Position numbers and translations under genes: made by a program. A model generated the notes under the pieces. It searched no databases. It saw only the letters and a program-made list of their open reading frames with translations, and had not been told where the DNA came from. From Prunus persica (taxonomy: Eukaryota; Streptophyta; Magnoliopsida; Rosales; Rosaceae), in contig NC_034011.1 in assembly GCF_000346465.2 (NCBI RefSeq), positions 4,239,508 to 4,303,507 on the forward strand: a stretch of 64,000 nucleotides of DNA, read 5' to 3'. Positions 23,401 to 35,722 of this stretch are shown one piece after another; positions within the stretch are counted from its first letter, which is position 1; each line of letters opens with the position of its first letter.

Positions 23401-26400
23401 CTTGGTCTGCCTCCATTTCGTTTGCCACTTCTTCGGATATTATGGCTTGTGGCTTTCCGGGAGCTAGTTTATTGAAACGAGCATTAAAATCTTCACTTTG
23501 AAACAACAAATAAAAGAACAAAATCCATGTTTGACATAAAAGGAATGTTGATTCTTACCGTTCAGGTACATAAGCGCGAGCGTATAAAGGACGTTGAAGA
23601 GAATTGCAAACCCAAGAATAGCGGCAGCTCCAATCCAATACCAGTATTGGTCAGGGTAAACATTAAAGTTATTTAGCACTGCCACACCCAAGCTGGTAAC
23701 ATTATCTGAAGCCTGCAACACAATGAAGTCCATTTTAGAATCTAACCTTTTTGTTAAACAAATCTAGCTCATCTATGATGCATGCAAGGAAGTGCCTTGT
23801 ATGGCATACCAGTTTGTTCATCCACCTCGGAGAATACATTTCGTTTACAGTCATAGCATTGAAGCCATATGTCATAGGTGAAACCCAGTATCCCCAAATC
23901 CACCACTTGGGAATTTCACCTGTAAAAAATGAAGTAAACTCATTGATGATTCAGTGAAGTACTAACCGTGCTCATCTTTGTAGGTTTTTGACTGCTTTGA
24001 CAACTACATTCAATATTCAGTTTCATGCTAACCTCTAGGAATTATGAAACCTCCAAGCATGAAAACAATGAGCACGGTGAGAGACCCCCCAGTGTTCGAT
24101 ATGATCATGGTCCTGCAGACTCCTGCAATAAGCCTAAACATCCCAGAAGCCATTTGTTGGAGCAAAAATACCAACAATAGATGCTTGAAAAATCTGCAAA
24201 TATTTTGACATATTCAAACTCAGAGTTTCTTGAAAAACCAAAGACATAAATGAGATGAAGCATACAAATTTTGTACCTGCTAGCTTCTGGTGCAAATCCA
24301 ATGGTGTAATATGTAATGGCTATCCAAATACAAGATTCCAAGATGGATATAGGAATCCCAAGCAGGACAGATGGGACAGTGAAAGTCCAAGCAGGGTGGA
24401 AGAGTAGGTCTCTGTGCTTGTAAAACACAGGGAGCCTTGCAATGGTCAAAGAGAGCTCAGCAAAACCATTGAACATGTTAACGATCATGGAAAATATAAG
24501 TGCACCAACATAAACGGCTGCATCATCTTCATTCCTAGTGTTCATTTCGGTCCTCAAGAAAACGGTGGAGGCTATAAATGCACCTATTATAATTTGGACC
24601 GTCTTGAAGATGTAGATGAAGGAGTTCCTCTTAATGAGCAGCCGTTCTTTGTCAAAGCAGGCCTTGAGAAGCTCCATTTTGGGTATTGAATATCTTGTGA
24701 ACACAAGAGCTGCTTTGGCCGCGAGGCTTGTCGAAAGGGATTGAGAGCTCATTTTCGAGCCTCATGCCCACATGGAAGCGTTTGAACCTGTTTGCAAATT
24801 CTGTAACTGATACGTATCTGTATTGCTTCCTTCTGTCATTCCAATATTGTTCTTGGTCTTTTCTTGATGTAACCTGAGAAAGTTTAATACAGTTATGGGT
24901 TGGAAAATTGGCCCATCAAAATTATGGATTTCGATTAGCACAATTGCATGGACTGTTCAAACTGTTTAAACCATTCAAACCGATCCAATCATACCCGGAT
25001 ATGTTTGATTCGTTTTTACACTAAAAATGTAATATTGAACAGAGTCAAACCAAATTGCAATTAGTTTAGTTTGACTTATTTAGAAATTGTCTAAACCGAA
25101 CTAAGCTGCTATATTTTTATTTTATTTTAACAATGACATTTTCTTATTTGGTATCATCATCTTACTAATTCATCTCAACATTGATATAAACCATTTAATA
25201 TGAAAAAATAAAATAAAATCGTTAAGGTATTCGTATTTGAACGAATTCTCTCTAAAAAAATTGCTTAATTGCTTAGAAAGTGAACTGACTGAACCAATCC
25301 GATCATTAAATGAATTACTATAATTTGTTTATTTTACTGGGTTTAATTCAAACTGCGATGTTTCATTATTTAACATATAATTTAAAACTTAAACCGAACC
25401 AAACCAAACCACAACATCTCAACTACTAATCACAACCTATCATATTTATTAAGTGAGACCTATCAAGATTTTACCTCTTGCAAGAAATCAGCGGTTCCCT
25501 TTCGCTCGGGGCATCGAAATCCACAGCTCTCAAAGAACTCTAAAATGTTATCACGTGGGCCCTGGTAGACAATCTGGCCTTCCGATAGAAGGATGATGTC
25601 ATCAAAGAGATCGAACGTCTCAGGAGCAGGTTGGAGTAGGGACATCAAGATTGTGGCCTCAGTGATGTGTACAATTTGTTGTAGGCACTTCACTATTTGA
25701 AATGTCGTGGAGCTATCTAGACCCGTTGAGATCTCATCCATGAACAACGTTTTAGTAGGCCCCACAATCATCTCACCTGTGTTTCACCATATTAATTTGA
25801 GCTTGTCAACACATTGTAATTGTACACGCACATAAATATTTTTTTAATACAAGAAAACATTTATGAAAAAAAAAATTACACATATGAAGTTTATATGAAA
25901 TATTTATTTTATAATATACTATGACTCCTAATTTGAGATTTTTCATTTTTCATTTTCTTAGAAAATTTGGACGGTACGATAATAAATTTAATTAATCAAC
26001 ATAAAAAGAAAAAAAAACCTAAAAAAATTAACTGTTTAAAGTTGTCTTCATATGATCAATATATACATTAGAATCTACTTATTAATAAATTAAGGTATGT
26101 CTTGTAGGATTTATATTGGTCCATTAGGGCATTCAAATTGATTTAGCAACAACTTATGGTCCTATGGTCCTTTGGAAAGATGAAGGAATTCATAAATTCT
26201 ATTTGTATTATGCAAGTAGTTAAATTACTCTTTTCATCGTTGAAACTCAGAAGAGTTCACAAGTTTGATTCTCCACTTATCTGTTAATAATAATAAAAAG
26301 TCGTTAAATTGCTCTTCATAAAATATTTCCCGTCCAAGAAAGACCCTTCAAGACTCAAGAGGGATAGTTCTACGGAGAATAAAACAAAAAAAAAACAAAA

Positions 26401-27813
26401 AAAGGGGTCCCTTTTTCTTTTTAAATTTTCAACTACAATAGTTAAAAATTCTATTCCTATAAAATATTTTTATTTTAATTGGATTGGGAGATCCTTTATA
26501 ATAATTTGAGACATGCTTTTCCCAAAGACAAAGAAAATTCAAAGTGTACAGGGACCCCATTTTTGTTAATAAAATAAAAAGAAAAAAACGAAGGTGGGAA
26601 TTGACCTGTGGTAACTCGTTTTCTCTGCCCACCAGAAATCCCTCTCTGCATCTCATCTCCAACAATTGTATCCTTGCAAATATCAAGCCCCAAAATCTGT
26701 TCCAAATTCAATCCAAAATCATGTCAGCAATTACATGAGGTCATGCGCTTCATCACTATTTTAATTAGCAAGACATTGTAAAGGGTGTTTTAGTAACTTG
26801 TTATTAAAAGCATGGTTGGTCACCAACCAAAGTGCAAAGAAGGGCCCTCATTATCCAGGACTGTGTTCAGATAGACAGCAGTCAGCAAAGTAGGTGTGTG
26901 TGGAGAAAATTTTGACAAAAACAAAAACTAATTTGACTTGGTATTGTTGGTGACCTGTGCCTTTCATTCATGATCTGGTTGTGGAAAATCTCTTCGTAAT
27001 TAATATAAAAGCAAACCAAGGCGGTGGCACTGGCACTTGTTTTTTGTCACTACCTTTAATAATTAATTAGAAGAAAAAAAAAAATATATAATTAAGAAAT
27101 ACTTACTTTTAGAGTATAATCAGTAATGAGACTGCTCTCAATTCCTCCCATTGAAGTAGCCTGCCAAACAAAAAATAGATTACATATTAGATAGAAATTC
27201 TCCTACATGAACGTTTGGATGTTGGATAAATAAATTCTATGACTATAAATATTATATACCTTCATGAAAAGGTCTACTTCTAGCTCTGGAAATATTCCAT
27301 CGGCCTTTTCTCTTCTAGCAAGCTCAGAAAGAAGTTCTACATATATAAAACCCAACGAATATAATTTTAAAAATTATTATCAAATTCATTTCCAAAATTA
27401 CAAATAAATGAATGAATAAATAAAGAGAGCCAAATTTGAGTTTCAGTTTGGGTTTGGTGAGTTACCATATCGACTACCAACCCCTTGGCACCTTGCTGAA
27501 AAATCTAGGGTTTCTTTGACTGTCATAACTCCTGTATGAACATCATTTTGGCTAATGTATGCAGATGTCTTCTGCGGCACAAATTCATTTAGCCTGTACC
27601 CATTGTAAGTGATTTCTCCTTTAACCTGTTCAATATTTATAAATAATAAATAATTAAAAAAAAATTATTATTATTATTGTAATAAACCCTATTTTATTAA
27701 CAGTGTCTTTTGACCCCTGACCTGCAAGCCTGGGTCCAATTTTCCAGCTAGTGCCAGCAAAAGGGTTGTTTTCCCTGAGGATGGGGGACCTAGTAAAAGG
27801 GCCATCCTACAAC

Positions 27814-27846
<33 letters not shown>

Positions 27847-29388
27847 AAAAAGAGAGGTTACAAAAACTCTAATTAATCAAAATCAATAACTAATGACCTC
27901 ATCTAATTATTAATTTGGAATAAACTCCTTATTAGTTACCGTAAACCTTACCTTGATGGTTTAATAATGCCAGAGGCTTCTTTGAGAATTGTTAACTTTG
28001 TTCTCTTAGCCAATCTAATCCCAATTAAGCCAAGAGCTGATTCTGCAATGTTCCGAGCAACATTTGGGAGGGTGGGAAGAGCTCTGGTGCCGACATGGCA
28101 ATCAGCTTCAACGGTCAAATGCTCAAACCTAACTTCCACTGTTGGAAGTCTGATCCCAACCCTGTAATCAATTATAACACATTAGCAAATTAATTAATTA
28201 ATTAACTCATAATTAATATGCTCCAATTTGATTCCCTTTACAATAAAAGAGTAGCCTGAAAGTTCTTTTCTTGACCTATTTGTTTGTCCCTTGAGAAATT
28301 AATGAAAGAGACACAGTATTAAGCAACATAGAACTCATAAATTAGTATTCGGCTTGCATCACAAGCCTTCTACTATGCTCACCAAGACAGCGACTTAAGC
28401 TAGTTTTTGTTTTTCACATCTTCATATTCCATTTGGCCTCTAATCAAGGTCAAAGAAACGACAAATGAAAGCGATCAATGGTAAATTATGTATGAAAGCG
28501 ACCATGCAATTAATTAAGTAAATAAAATTTAACCATATCTAAGTAATGATACATGGATGACATTGTTGATGCATCATCAATCTCTCATGTAACAAATTCT
28601 AATGGCCGAACACCTCTACCCCGAAATGTTACATGAATCACAAATATTAGTGGGTCCTGCATCCATTAATGCGAGAAGCATACTCATTGCGTCTGTTTTA
28701 TTCATATTTTCTTTTTAAAAAATTTTCCTATTAAGAAAATCAATAATAATATACTTAACTTTTTTTTTTCTTAATTATGTCTCGTCTCTAGCATAAGTGA
28801 GACTGCAAGTGAGTTTCACTTTTGTGAGAGATGTGATTATTCACTCGAAGAGTAAATGTTTTAATGAGTTATTAAAAATGGTTTTCTACTAAATATCAAC
28901 AAAAAGAAGAGATGAGAGATATAGAAAAAAAGAAATATACACCCGGTTGCACGTAAGTGTAATCATGGTAGAACTTACTTATCAATTCTACTTCTGAACT
29001 TTTTCAAGAACTTCTCATTGTCTTCCTCTGCAACCTTAAAAATCCTGTCAATGAAATTTTGACGGTCGTTTATGTCGAGCTTTAGAACATCAACCTCCTT
29101 ATGCACCACTTTGTTGTTGTTGTGGTGGTGTCCTTGAGGTTCTGTTTCCACACAGGACTTGATGATGCTTGTTCTTAGCCGATCATATGTGGGCAGTTTC
29201 TCAATGGCTGCCCATTTCAGAGCCTCTTCATCTTCATCCACGTGGCTATTTCTCCGAGAGTGCGAGGCACTCACAAACACTTCTTCCATGCTCCAACTTG
29301 CTCTGCTAAAACTCCTGCTTATGCTTCTGCTATGGCTATGGTGCCTCTGATGTGATTGTGAACCTTTCACTTTCTCTGTTCCGTCCAT
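20469..29388 (-). CDS. ABCG36-like: PDR/ABCG full-size ABC transporter, copy B, with one frameshift in exon 9
   Basis: Plasma-membrane exporter of the PDR family, nearest in feel to Arabidopsis ABCG36/PDR8. The 21 coding exons are 28979-29388, 27952-28161, 27722-27806, 27466-27625, 27260-27336, 27107-27160, 26606-26696, 25475-25776, 24277-24873, 24033-24193, 23810-23919, 23559-23712, 23308-23463, 23049-23224, 22628-22960, 22159-22533, 21927-22060, 21599-21826, 21309-21480, 20902-21156 and 20469-20741, all with GT/AG borders. NBD1 has GPPSSGKTT (about residue 213), ISGGQ (352) and LFMDE (373). NBD2 has GVSGAGKTT, the degenerate signature [15 protein letters not shown] and TIHQPS, as usual in plant PDRs. 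The C-terminus is IRTLNFQVR. The exon sum is 4,513 nt, one over a multiple of three. At about 24717 the frame slips (2 nt seem lost after DKPRG), giving a TGA at 24652-24654 and a product of about 536 residues. No other lesion was found. It is either a recent pseudogene or an assembly error. Confidence 0.93.
24652..24722 (-). other. Frameshift and premature stop in copy B exon 9
   Basis: Exon 9 reads in frame from [11 protein letters not shown] to IPFDKPRG at about 24718. Family alignment (ending ...RGHKAALVF) then requires a different frame, in which [17 protein letters not shown] continues to the exon end. In the incoming frame TGA follows at 24652-24654. The net change equals a 2-nt deletion. 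Confidence 0.88.
24890..25474. other. Large intron 8 of copy B
   Basis: About 600 bp, AT-rich, with imperfect internal repeats of AAACCGAACCAAACC-like sequence. No gene or clear element seen. Confidence 0.5.
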
Positions 29389-29870
29389 TTTTGACTTACC
29401 CTTCTGAAATGTTTAAAAAAAAAAAAAAAGAATTTAGCAAAAATGGAATAGCTTTATGCTCTGTTTGGTTTATGAGAAAATTGAAATTTGGGTTTCTAAA
29501 TAAGGAAACAGAATACCTCAACTGGGTTCAACACCAAATTCTTGGTTTTTAGTTGAAGGGGGAGTTTTGTGAACTTTTCTTGCCAACCAAACAAGGGATG
29601 AAGAACTTACTTATTTGGTGTTTGCTGAATGACAAGGGGGAAGGGGTTTGGTTTCTCTCCTTTGGAAACTGAGCAGGGAGCAGAGGAAATGGGTTGGTGG
29701 AGTTTGAAAAATTATTCTCTTTACTTTTCCCCACTTCCTCTACTTTATTCTTGGAAATCAAAATCTCTCTTTTTTTTTTTCCCTTGCCAAAAGGGAGAGA
29801 TTTTGGAAGTATGATTAGGAGGACTGGTGTGATTTGTTTCCTTTGATAAGTTCTGTGGATATTTATACGT
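29389..29870 (-). promoter_or_regulatory. 5'UTR with leader intron and core promoter of copy B
   Basis: A TTTCAG acceptor at 29404-29406 lies 15 bp upstream of the ATG. A GTAAGT donor lies at 29605-29610, giving a leader intron of about 207 bp. TATAAATA (minus strand) is at 29860-29867, beside a CTCTTGTGCA stretch shared with copy A. The matching layout in both paralogues supports the model. Confidence 0.65.
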
Positions 29871-32465
29871 GCACAAGAGGGAGAAAATTCTCTATTTTTC
29901 TTAAAGAATTATTAAAATTGTCAGAATATTATATTTCATGATTGCCTTGAATAGTATTCAAATGTGATCGGCCGTACCCACTTCCTTTCCAATTTCTTTT
30001 GAGTCATTTTGTGGGCTCCTTATATCATTCTACGCATCTAATGCCATGCCATTGGTACATGAGGTTTGGTAATTTAGTGACACCCAACCACCCATGTATG
30101 ATGTATGGTGGAGAAAAATAAATCAAAATGGCAAACATAATCCTATAAATTAAAGAGTTTTACTAGCGTTAGTCATCAAGGATTAGTACTAAAAAATAAA
30201 AAAAATTATTTACAGAATCATATTGTCAATTGGATTTTTTAGACATGCTAAGATTAGTCGCTTATGAATCAAAGTGGCAATATTATCTTTTAAATCAAAG
30301 AATTTTACTGACTTTAATCATTCAAATTATCGCATTATATTTCAATAATATGTCACAAGAGCAAAGGGCAAGTGGATTTTAAATTGGTGATGGTCATGTG
30401 ATCATATCTTTTGGTGCGTTGGTTGCCTCAGCACTTGTTGCCTTGGGAAACAGAATTAATGCCAGTCATTTTGGGATAAAAGTTTGGTTAGTAGCACCAG
30501 TCCAAATTATCCAAGTATCCAACATGTGCAGTTGAATTAAATCAGTAATACTCGCCGTTCAACAGGAATCCATATTTCTCTGTGAAAAAAACAAGGTGGA
30601 GTTTTATATTCAGCTTTGGCATTAGGTGGGTGGAGAGGTGGCTATATATATTGCTTCTATATGTAAACAGTTGACAAATTTAGAACTTGGCTGGTGAGGT
30701 GAAGACTATACGAAGACTGAGACGATATTGGTACATGGTCGTCGTATGCATGGATGCCAATATTAAGCCTTTTTTATTATATTTTTTATTCATATCAATA
30801 TCAAGCTTAGAAACCCAACGTAATTTTGCATAAAGATTGTCACGATACCTAAAAATAAATATTTAAATTATTAAAATACAATACGAAATAAATCCTATAA
30901 AAATATACATCAATCGAACCTCTCTATATACATATTTGTTTTTATAAAAATATACATATAAGCTAACACCTAGCTAGGACACTAGAATTTGGTTGACCGA
31001 GTAAACAACTAACAATTAAATAAATCTTTTTATTTATTTATTCTTCTTCTCAGATCACCAACTCCACCCAAATATATGTGGGAGTTGTTAATTGTTAAAT
31101 GGACAACTTGGGAACGCCGATAGGTCCAAATAGGGAAAGGAAAAAGGTTCCGGGCTGTTTGTTTTTAGGTCCACCTTCACCTTCCCGCAATATTTGTATA
31201 CTAATTAATACTAAAATAAATAATTAAAGAGTTGCATTATAATTTGAAGTAGTGGAAGCTTGGCACGCCATGTACTGCATTGTAAACATGATCTTTCTCA
31301 AGTTCTTAGCATATCTTACTGTACTGGCAGTGCTATAGATATAAAGTATACAGCTTTATTTCCATTTTTTTCCTCAAAGTTTCATGAAGCAGGAAGAGTT
31401 TTTTTTCTTCTTCCTTTAGAGCTGAATGATTGAGTCATTAAAACATTTGAATTAAACATTTGTTTCTAATTGCACGCATTGTAAGCCACATCAAGTCCAC
31501 CTGACAACAAACAAGCTGATTGCATTTTCCAAATTTACAGATATACTTGCCCCCTTCTATGAAAATAAGAAGTTTTACTTTTCTGTCAATCAATGTTTGA
31601 CATGTGATATATGTGTAGAGGTTTTCTTTTTGTATTTTTAACGAATTATTTTTGCATATATGTCAAACTGTGATTTGTAAGAAGTAGAAATGTCATCTTC
31701 TAGGGAAGGAGGGAAGCAGTGTCCTTTACAGATTATCATTTTCGCTATAAAAAAACAACATTTATTTAGGCTATTCTCTGAAAAATAATCACACTTTTGG
31801 CATGTTTCTTCAAATGTCATCAACTTTTTAATCTTAAATTCAGGCGAAAATAAAATTAAAAACCTTCATCTTTTGTACAAATTCCAATTCAATATGATTA
31901 TCACCATGTATTATTATGTAAAATATTCGTAAAATGTTTCATTCTAGAAGTTTATAAATGTTTATAAAGGGGAATTAGAACCCTAATTCAAATACATTAA
32001 TTTGATAATCAGGCAATTCCCAGCTTGATCTAGCTCAAATAGTTTGTACGTAGTATATGCATGACATTGTCAACTCTTGTTGGAGCTTTTTATTCCGAAA
32101 TATATATTAGTATATTAATAATTTTACAGAAAGTCTTGGTGACTTTGAAATTATGTACAGAGAATGTTAGATTATGTGATCGCAACGCTTTGTCATCTCC
32201 TCGATTTATATATATGCATTTCTAGTTTTGGTTGGTAAACAAGAAAGGACTTAGTCTACAAATGTCATAATGAGGCTTCTACCTACAAATGTTCACAAAT
32301 TCCAAATATTTATTATTATTTTTCTCTACTTTACTGCGATTTGGCATCATAGAAATCTTTTCCTATTTACCTCAAGGATTAGTTGGTCTTTTTGACAATT
32401 TAAAGGAAGCGCCGGGTAGGAAAAATACCCATTAAAATAATAAAAGAAAATATTTACCTCCTTTT
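29871..32465. other. Upstream intergenic DNA of copy B
   Basis: AT-rich and without genes. About 32128-32250 matches the distal upstream block of copy A (3958-4100), including AGAAAGTCTTGGTGACTTTG and GGTTGGTAAACAAGAAAG. The rest shows nothing I can assign. Confidence 0.6.
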
Positions 32466-32625
32466 CTGAAAGTATGAATTCATATTTTCTTTTCAATCAT
32501 GATTTACAGTAAAAGAAAAAGGAATCTTCTAAAGTATCCTTAGAGTAAAAACGTCATTACATACTGAATCAAAAACATCTGAACGTATGAAGTCTTAGGA
32601 ATATATATATATATATACAATATGT
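32466..32625 (+). mobile_element. Isolated endogenous caulimovirid leader fragment
   Basis: Matches the DNA just upstream of the movement-protein frames at 53703-53840 and 62589-62735. It starts GAAAGTATGAATTCATATTTT, contains AAAACGTCATTACATACTGA and ends in a TA-rich stretch after TTAGGAATA. No coding region follows here. It lies in the same orientation as the other two copies, just left of duplication unit 1. Confidence 0.7.
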
Positions 32626-32801
32626 TCTTTCTAGACTAGGCTAGGTGCTCTTTCAACTGGTTGACATTGTAGCTTGAAAACCATACATAAGAGGTATGAC
32701 CTCTGAGAGTTGATCAAGAATTTCATGCAAAGTTATTTGGCTTTGATATGACATTGCCGTCCGTCTAGATATATGGTAAGGTGACGATTCTTGGTTCTTG
32801 T
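32626..32801. other. Single-copy DNA between the leader fragment and duplication unit 1
   Basis: No counterpart elsewhere in the window and no gene. It ends at the duplication breakpoint (GATATTTTATG, 32802). Confidence 0.5.
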
Positions 32802-32889
32802 GATATTTTATGTTGCGTTGGTGATGTTTGAAATGTGATTCGATTTTGCAATGAATAGGCTACAATTCAAATGAAGTCGTAAATAAATT

Positions 32890-33075
32890 TCACATATCTT
32901 CTGTATTGACACCAAGCATTGAGAGAATAAAAATATTTTTCATCGTCAACTGCCCTGGCCCGGATCCAATCATCCAAGCAAGGGAAGAGAATTCCAATTT
33001 CAGCTCCCTCCAAATTCCAAAGACTTTTTCTTTGTTGTAGATAATTTTTGTATCTCTGTCTTTTGTTTGGACCAA
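32890..33075 (-). CDS. Small conserved ORF of unknown function (61 aa), unit 1
   Basis: Open frame starting MVQTKDRD and ending MLGVNTEDM. The unit 2 copy (55621-55806) keeps the whole frame with few substitutions. No family recognised. The opposite strand is also open for part of the length. It could be an exon of a lost gene, or open by chance. Confidence 0.2.
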   Translation of the reverse strand: MVQTKDRDTKIIYNKEKVFGIWRELKLEFSSLAWMIGSGPGQLTMKNIFILSMLGVNTEDM

Positions 33076-33344
33076 TTTGGTTTTCTTGGTTGAATTGTGG
33101 TGGATCAGATTGTTGTTGGTTACTTGAGAATACTTAAAATAACAAAGCTAGTCTCTGACTCTAAATACGCAGTTGTGTAGGAAAACCTTCTACTTAATCG
33201 AAAATACTTTTTTTTTTCTTCATGTTTATTACATTGTCAAAGCTTTCAACTTGAATTATTAATTGCGTGAATTATACGTCAGACTGTCTAAAAAAATTAA
33301 GAATACATATATGAGCATAGCTTAAATGTAGAGTGAAACTTTTT

Positions 33345-33494
33345 TTGTTTGTTTTGAATGTAAGCGATAGTCTAAATTATAAAGGGAGGTGAATTTTTCA
33401 CACAAACACATTATCAATGTGTCATGGGGGTTCGAACCTAAAACCACTAATCTATAAGTCAATGTCTTTTTTCATTGGGTTAAACCTCGTTGGC
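33345..33494 (-). repeat. tRNA-derived SINE, unit 1
   Basis: On the minus strand it begins GCCAACGAGGTTTAACCCAATG (A-box-like part) and carries a B-box GGTTCGAACCC about 45 bp further on. It ends in an A-rich tail (T-run at 33340-33352). This is typical of plant tRNA-derived SINE heads. Confidence 0.65.
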
Positions 33495-34079
33495 TGTAGA
33501 GTGAAATATTTATTTAACTACTATATGTGATTAATTTTGTACATATAAAAATGTTTAGGAATATCATTGTGTTGACCAAAACAATGTTCTAGATGCATAT
33601 TCTCTCCCTTCATCATGCTATCATCAGTACATTTCATTGCATCATCTTTAATGTTATGATCTCTTTCACATCGATAGAGAGGAAAACCTAGGCGTCATGC
33701 ATTTTATCATTTGGAGACGGGCAATTGCAATTCCTTTGGTTGCAAAGATATTCTCGTTCTACTTTTATCATTATCACATGAGCAAATGTATTTGTCGACT
33801 TCGCTAGCAGTTTAATGGTCCCCAAATCAAGGTGGCTAGTTGTTAATTAAAATTAAACAAAATAAATACAAATATAATGTTGCTAGTTGTTTATTTTATC
33901 ATCAAGTGAAAATTATATTCATAATCTAGCCACAAATAATCAATACATGTATGAAAATTGTACAACTTCAGAAAGGGTACATCAACATCATCAATTCAAG
34001 GGAAATATTGTCTTCCGCCAACAACTATAGCCACAAATGGCCAATACAACTTAACCGCATAAAGGTAGCAGGCTTGGTT

Positions 34080-35722
34080 AACCCAAAAAAGTATGGGAAA
34101 AATATTGATTTATATAACTAAATTAAAATGAAACCATCAAGTTTGGCACTTAAAAAGTCCCTTAAAACATAATTAAACTACAATGATATATGCTAAAACT
34201 AATATCACGAAGATTAAAGTAAATAATGATTGTAATCTTTAAATCAACTATACTAAATGAATCCATGAATGCCAAATTTCAGCGGAATAAGTTCGGTTGG
34301 GTTTGCTCTCTAGTTTCAATTCCGGCAGTTGCAACATCTGGTGACTAGCGACAGGCTTAGTTTCGCGAGTGAATATTAATTGAGATGCACACAAGCTAGC
34401 CTAGACACCTCATGATATTTACTAAAAATAAATAAGAGTATGTGACAACCACAAGATCCCTTAGAATTCCAAAGGTGGATCCGGTCAAACACTCTAGGTG
34501 TACGGAGCACAATTTAGATATGTTACTCAACATTAATTGTGGCTAATAGAAGGGTGTGTTTTTCAACATTTAAAATTGACCACGCCCTTTGTGGGTGCCA
34601 TGATCTTTTTTTATTTATTTTTAAAGCACAAATGTACGGCTCATGTAGCTAATATAGGAGGAAAGGCAAGTGGCTTTTGCCCTATTTTCTAATGGTGTTG
34701 TCCGAAAATTTCCGATCAAATGTAATTTAAGAATTAGGGTTGAATTTTATTCGAGGATTTTTAGAACTACCGGGATCTATTTCAAAATTATAACATTATA
34801 TCAAAATGGTTGTCTTCATTTTATTGAAGAGGGTGAGAAGCACAGAAAAACCAAGGGGATCTTCAAGAAATTCCAAACTTTTTATAATATGAGAGTAAGA
34901 CTTCATGTGTTGGACCCAACAGCCATACGTGCTCCTACATTATTCAATATATGTTGTCCACATGTTAGGTTTGAAACTTAGCCACACGTGTGGGAGCATG
35001 TTGAGAGTGTTTGTCCCATATTGAAATATTACGGAACTTAGCCTGGGTTTATAAGAAGTTGAGCTACTCCCCTCATTGCCAATTGATTTTGAAGTGGAAC
35101 CTCAATTTCCTTCATATCTATTATATATAATACACTATATGAACTGATATCACAAAGTTCTAATCTATTATATCCTTCCACAGCCCAGTTTTGTTAGCTT
35201 CGATGGTCCATCCAAACCCTGAACATAAGCTTCACGATAAACATGCTAGTATTACAATTACAATAAAGTTATGCTATAAAGATTTCATGGACTCTTCTAT
35301 AAAGATTAAAATTGATCCAAGTTGAAGGGAAGATGGAATTCAAAGGAAGAAAGATAAAATGGAGTGGACCATAGTAATTAGCTGGAAGGCAGGCGTTGGC
35401 GATTATTGAAGAATAGAAGATGATGAGCACCAGATGAAAGGAGACGGAAAGCAGCCGAAGTGATGTATGACGCACACATTTGACTCGAAGAAACTTGTTA
35501 GAAGCAGCACGCTGGTATTAAATTTAGAAATGTGGTGCAGGCAATTGGCCTTGGAAGACAAAGGTTTGATTGTAAAAGGAGAAGTAGAGAAGCAGTAGCA
35601 ATTTAGGAAGGAACAAATAAAATACTTCTTCAACTTCCCTGGCCCCCGAATGGGACTTGGTGTACGCCAACTAAAACCTATGTTCCGATGTCTTGTTGGT
35701 TAGATGGGTCCTCAGCTATAGT
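34080..35722. other. Intergenic part of unit 1 with a possible LTR fragment
   Basis: No gene. From 34999 (TGTTGAGAGTGTTTGTCCCA) onward the sequence resembles the start of a small copia-type LTR with a TTTATAAG TATA-like motif at 35048. The unit 2 counterpart begins at 57266. No partner LTR or coding region was found. Short minus-strand frames at 35403-35633 and 57712-57942 look like chance openings. Confidence 0.35.

Noticed and set aside
33420..33460. tRNA gene (GGTTCGAACC box)
   Set aside because: Only the promoter boxes of a SINE head remain; no cloverleaf can be drawn.
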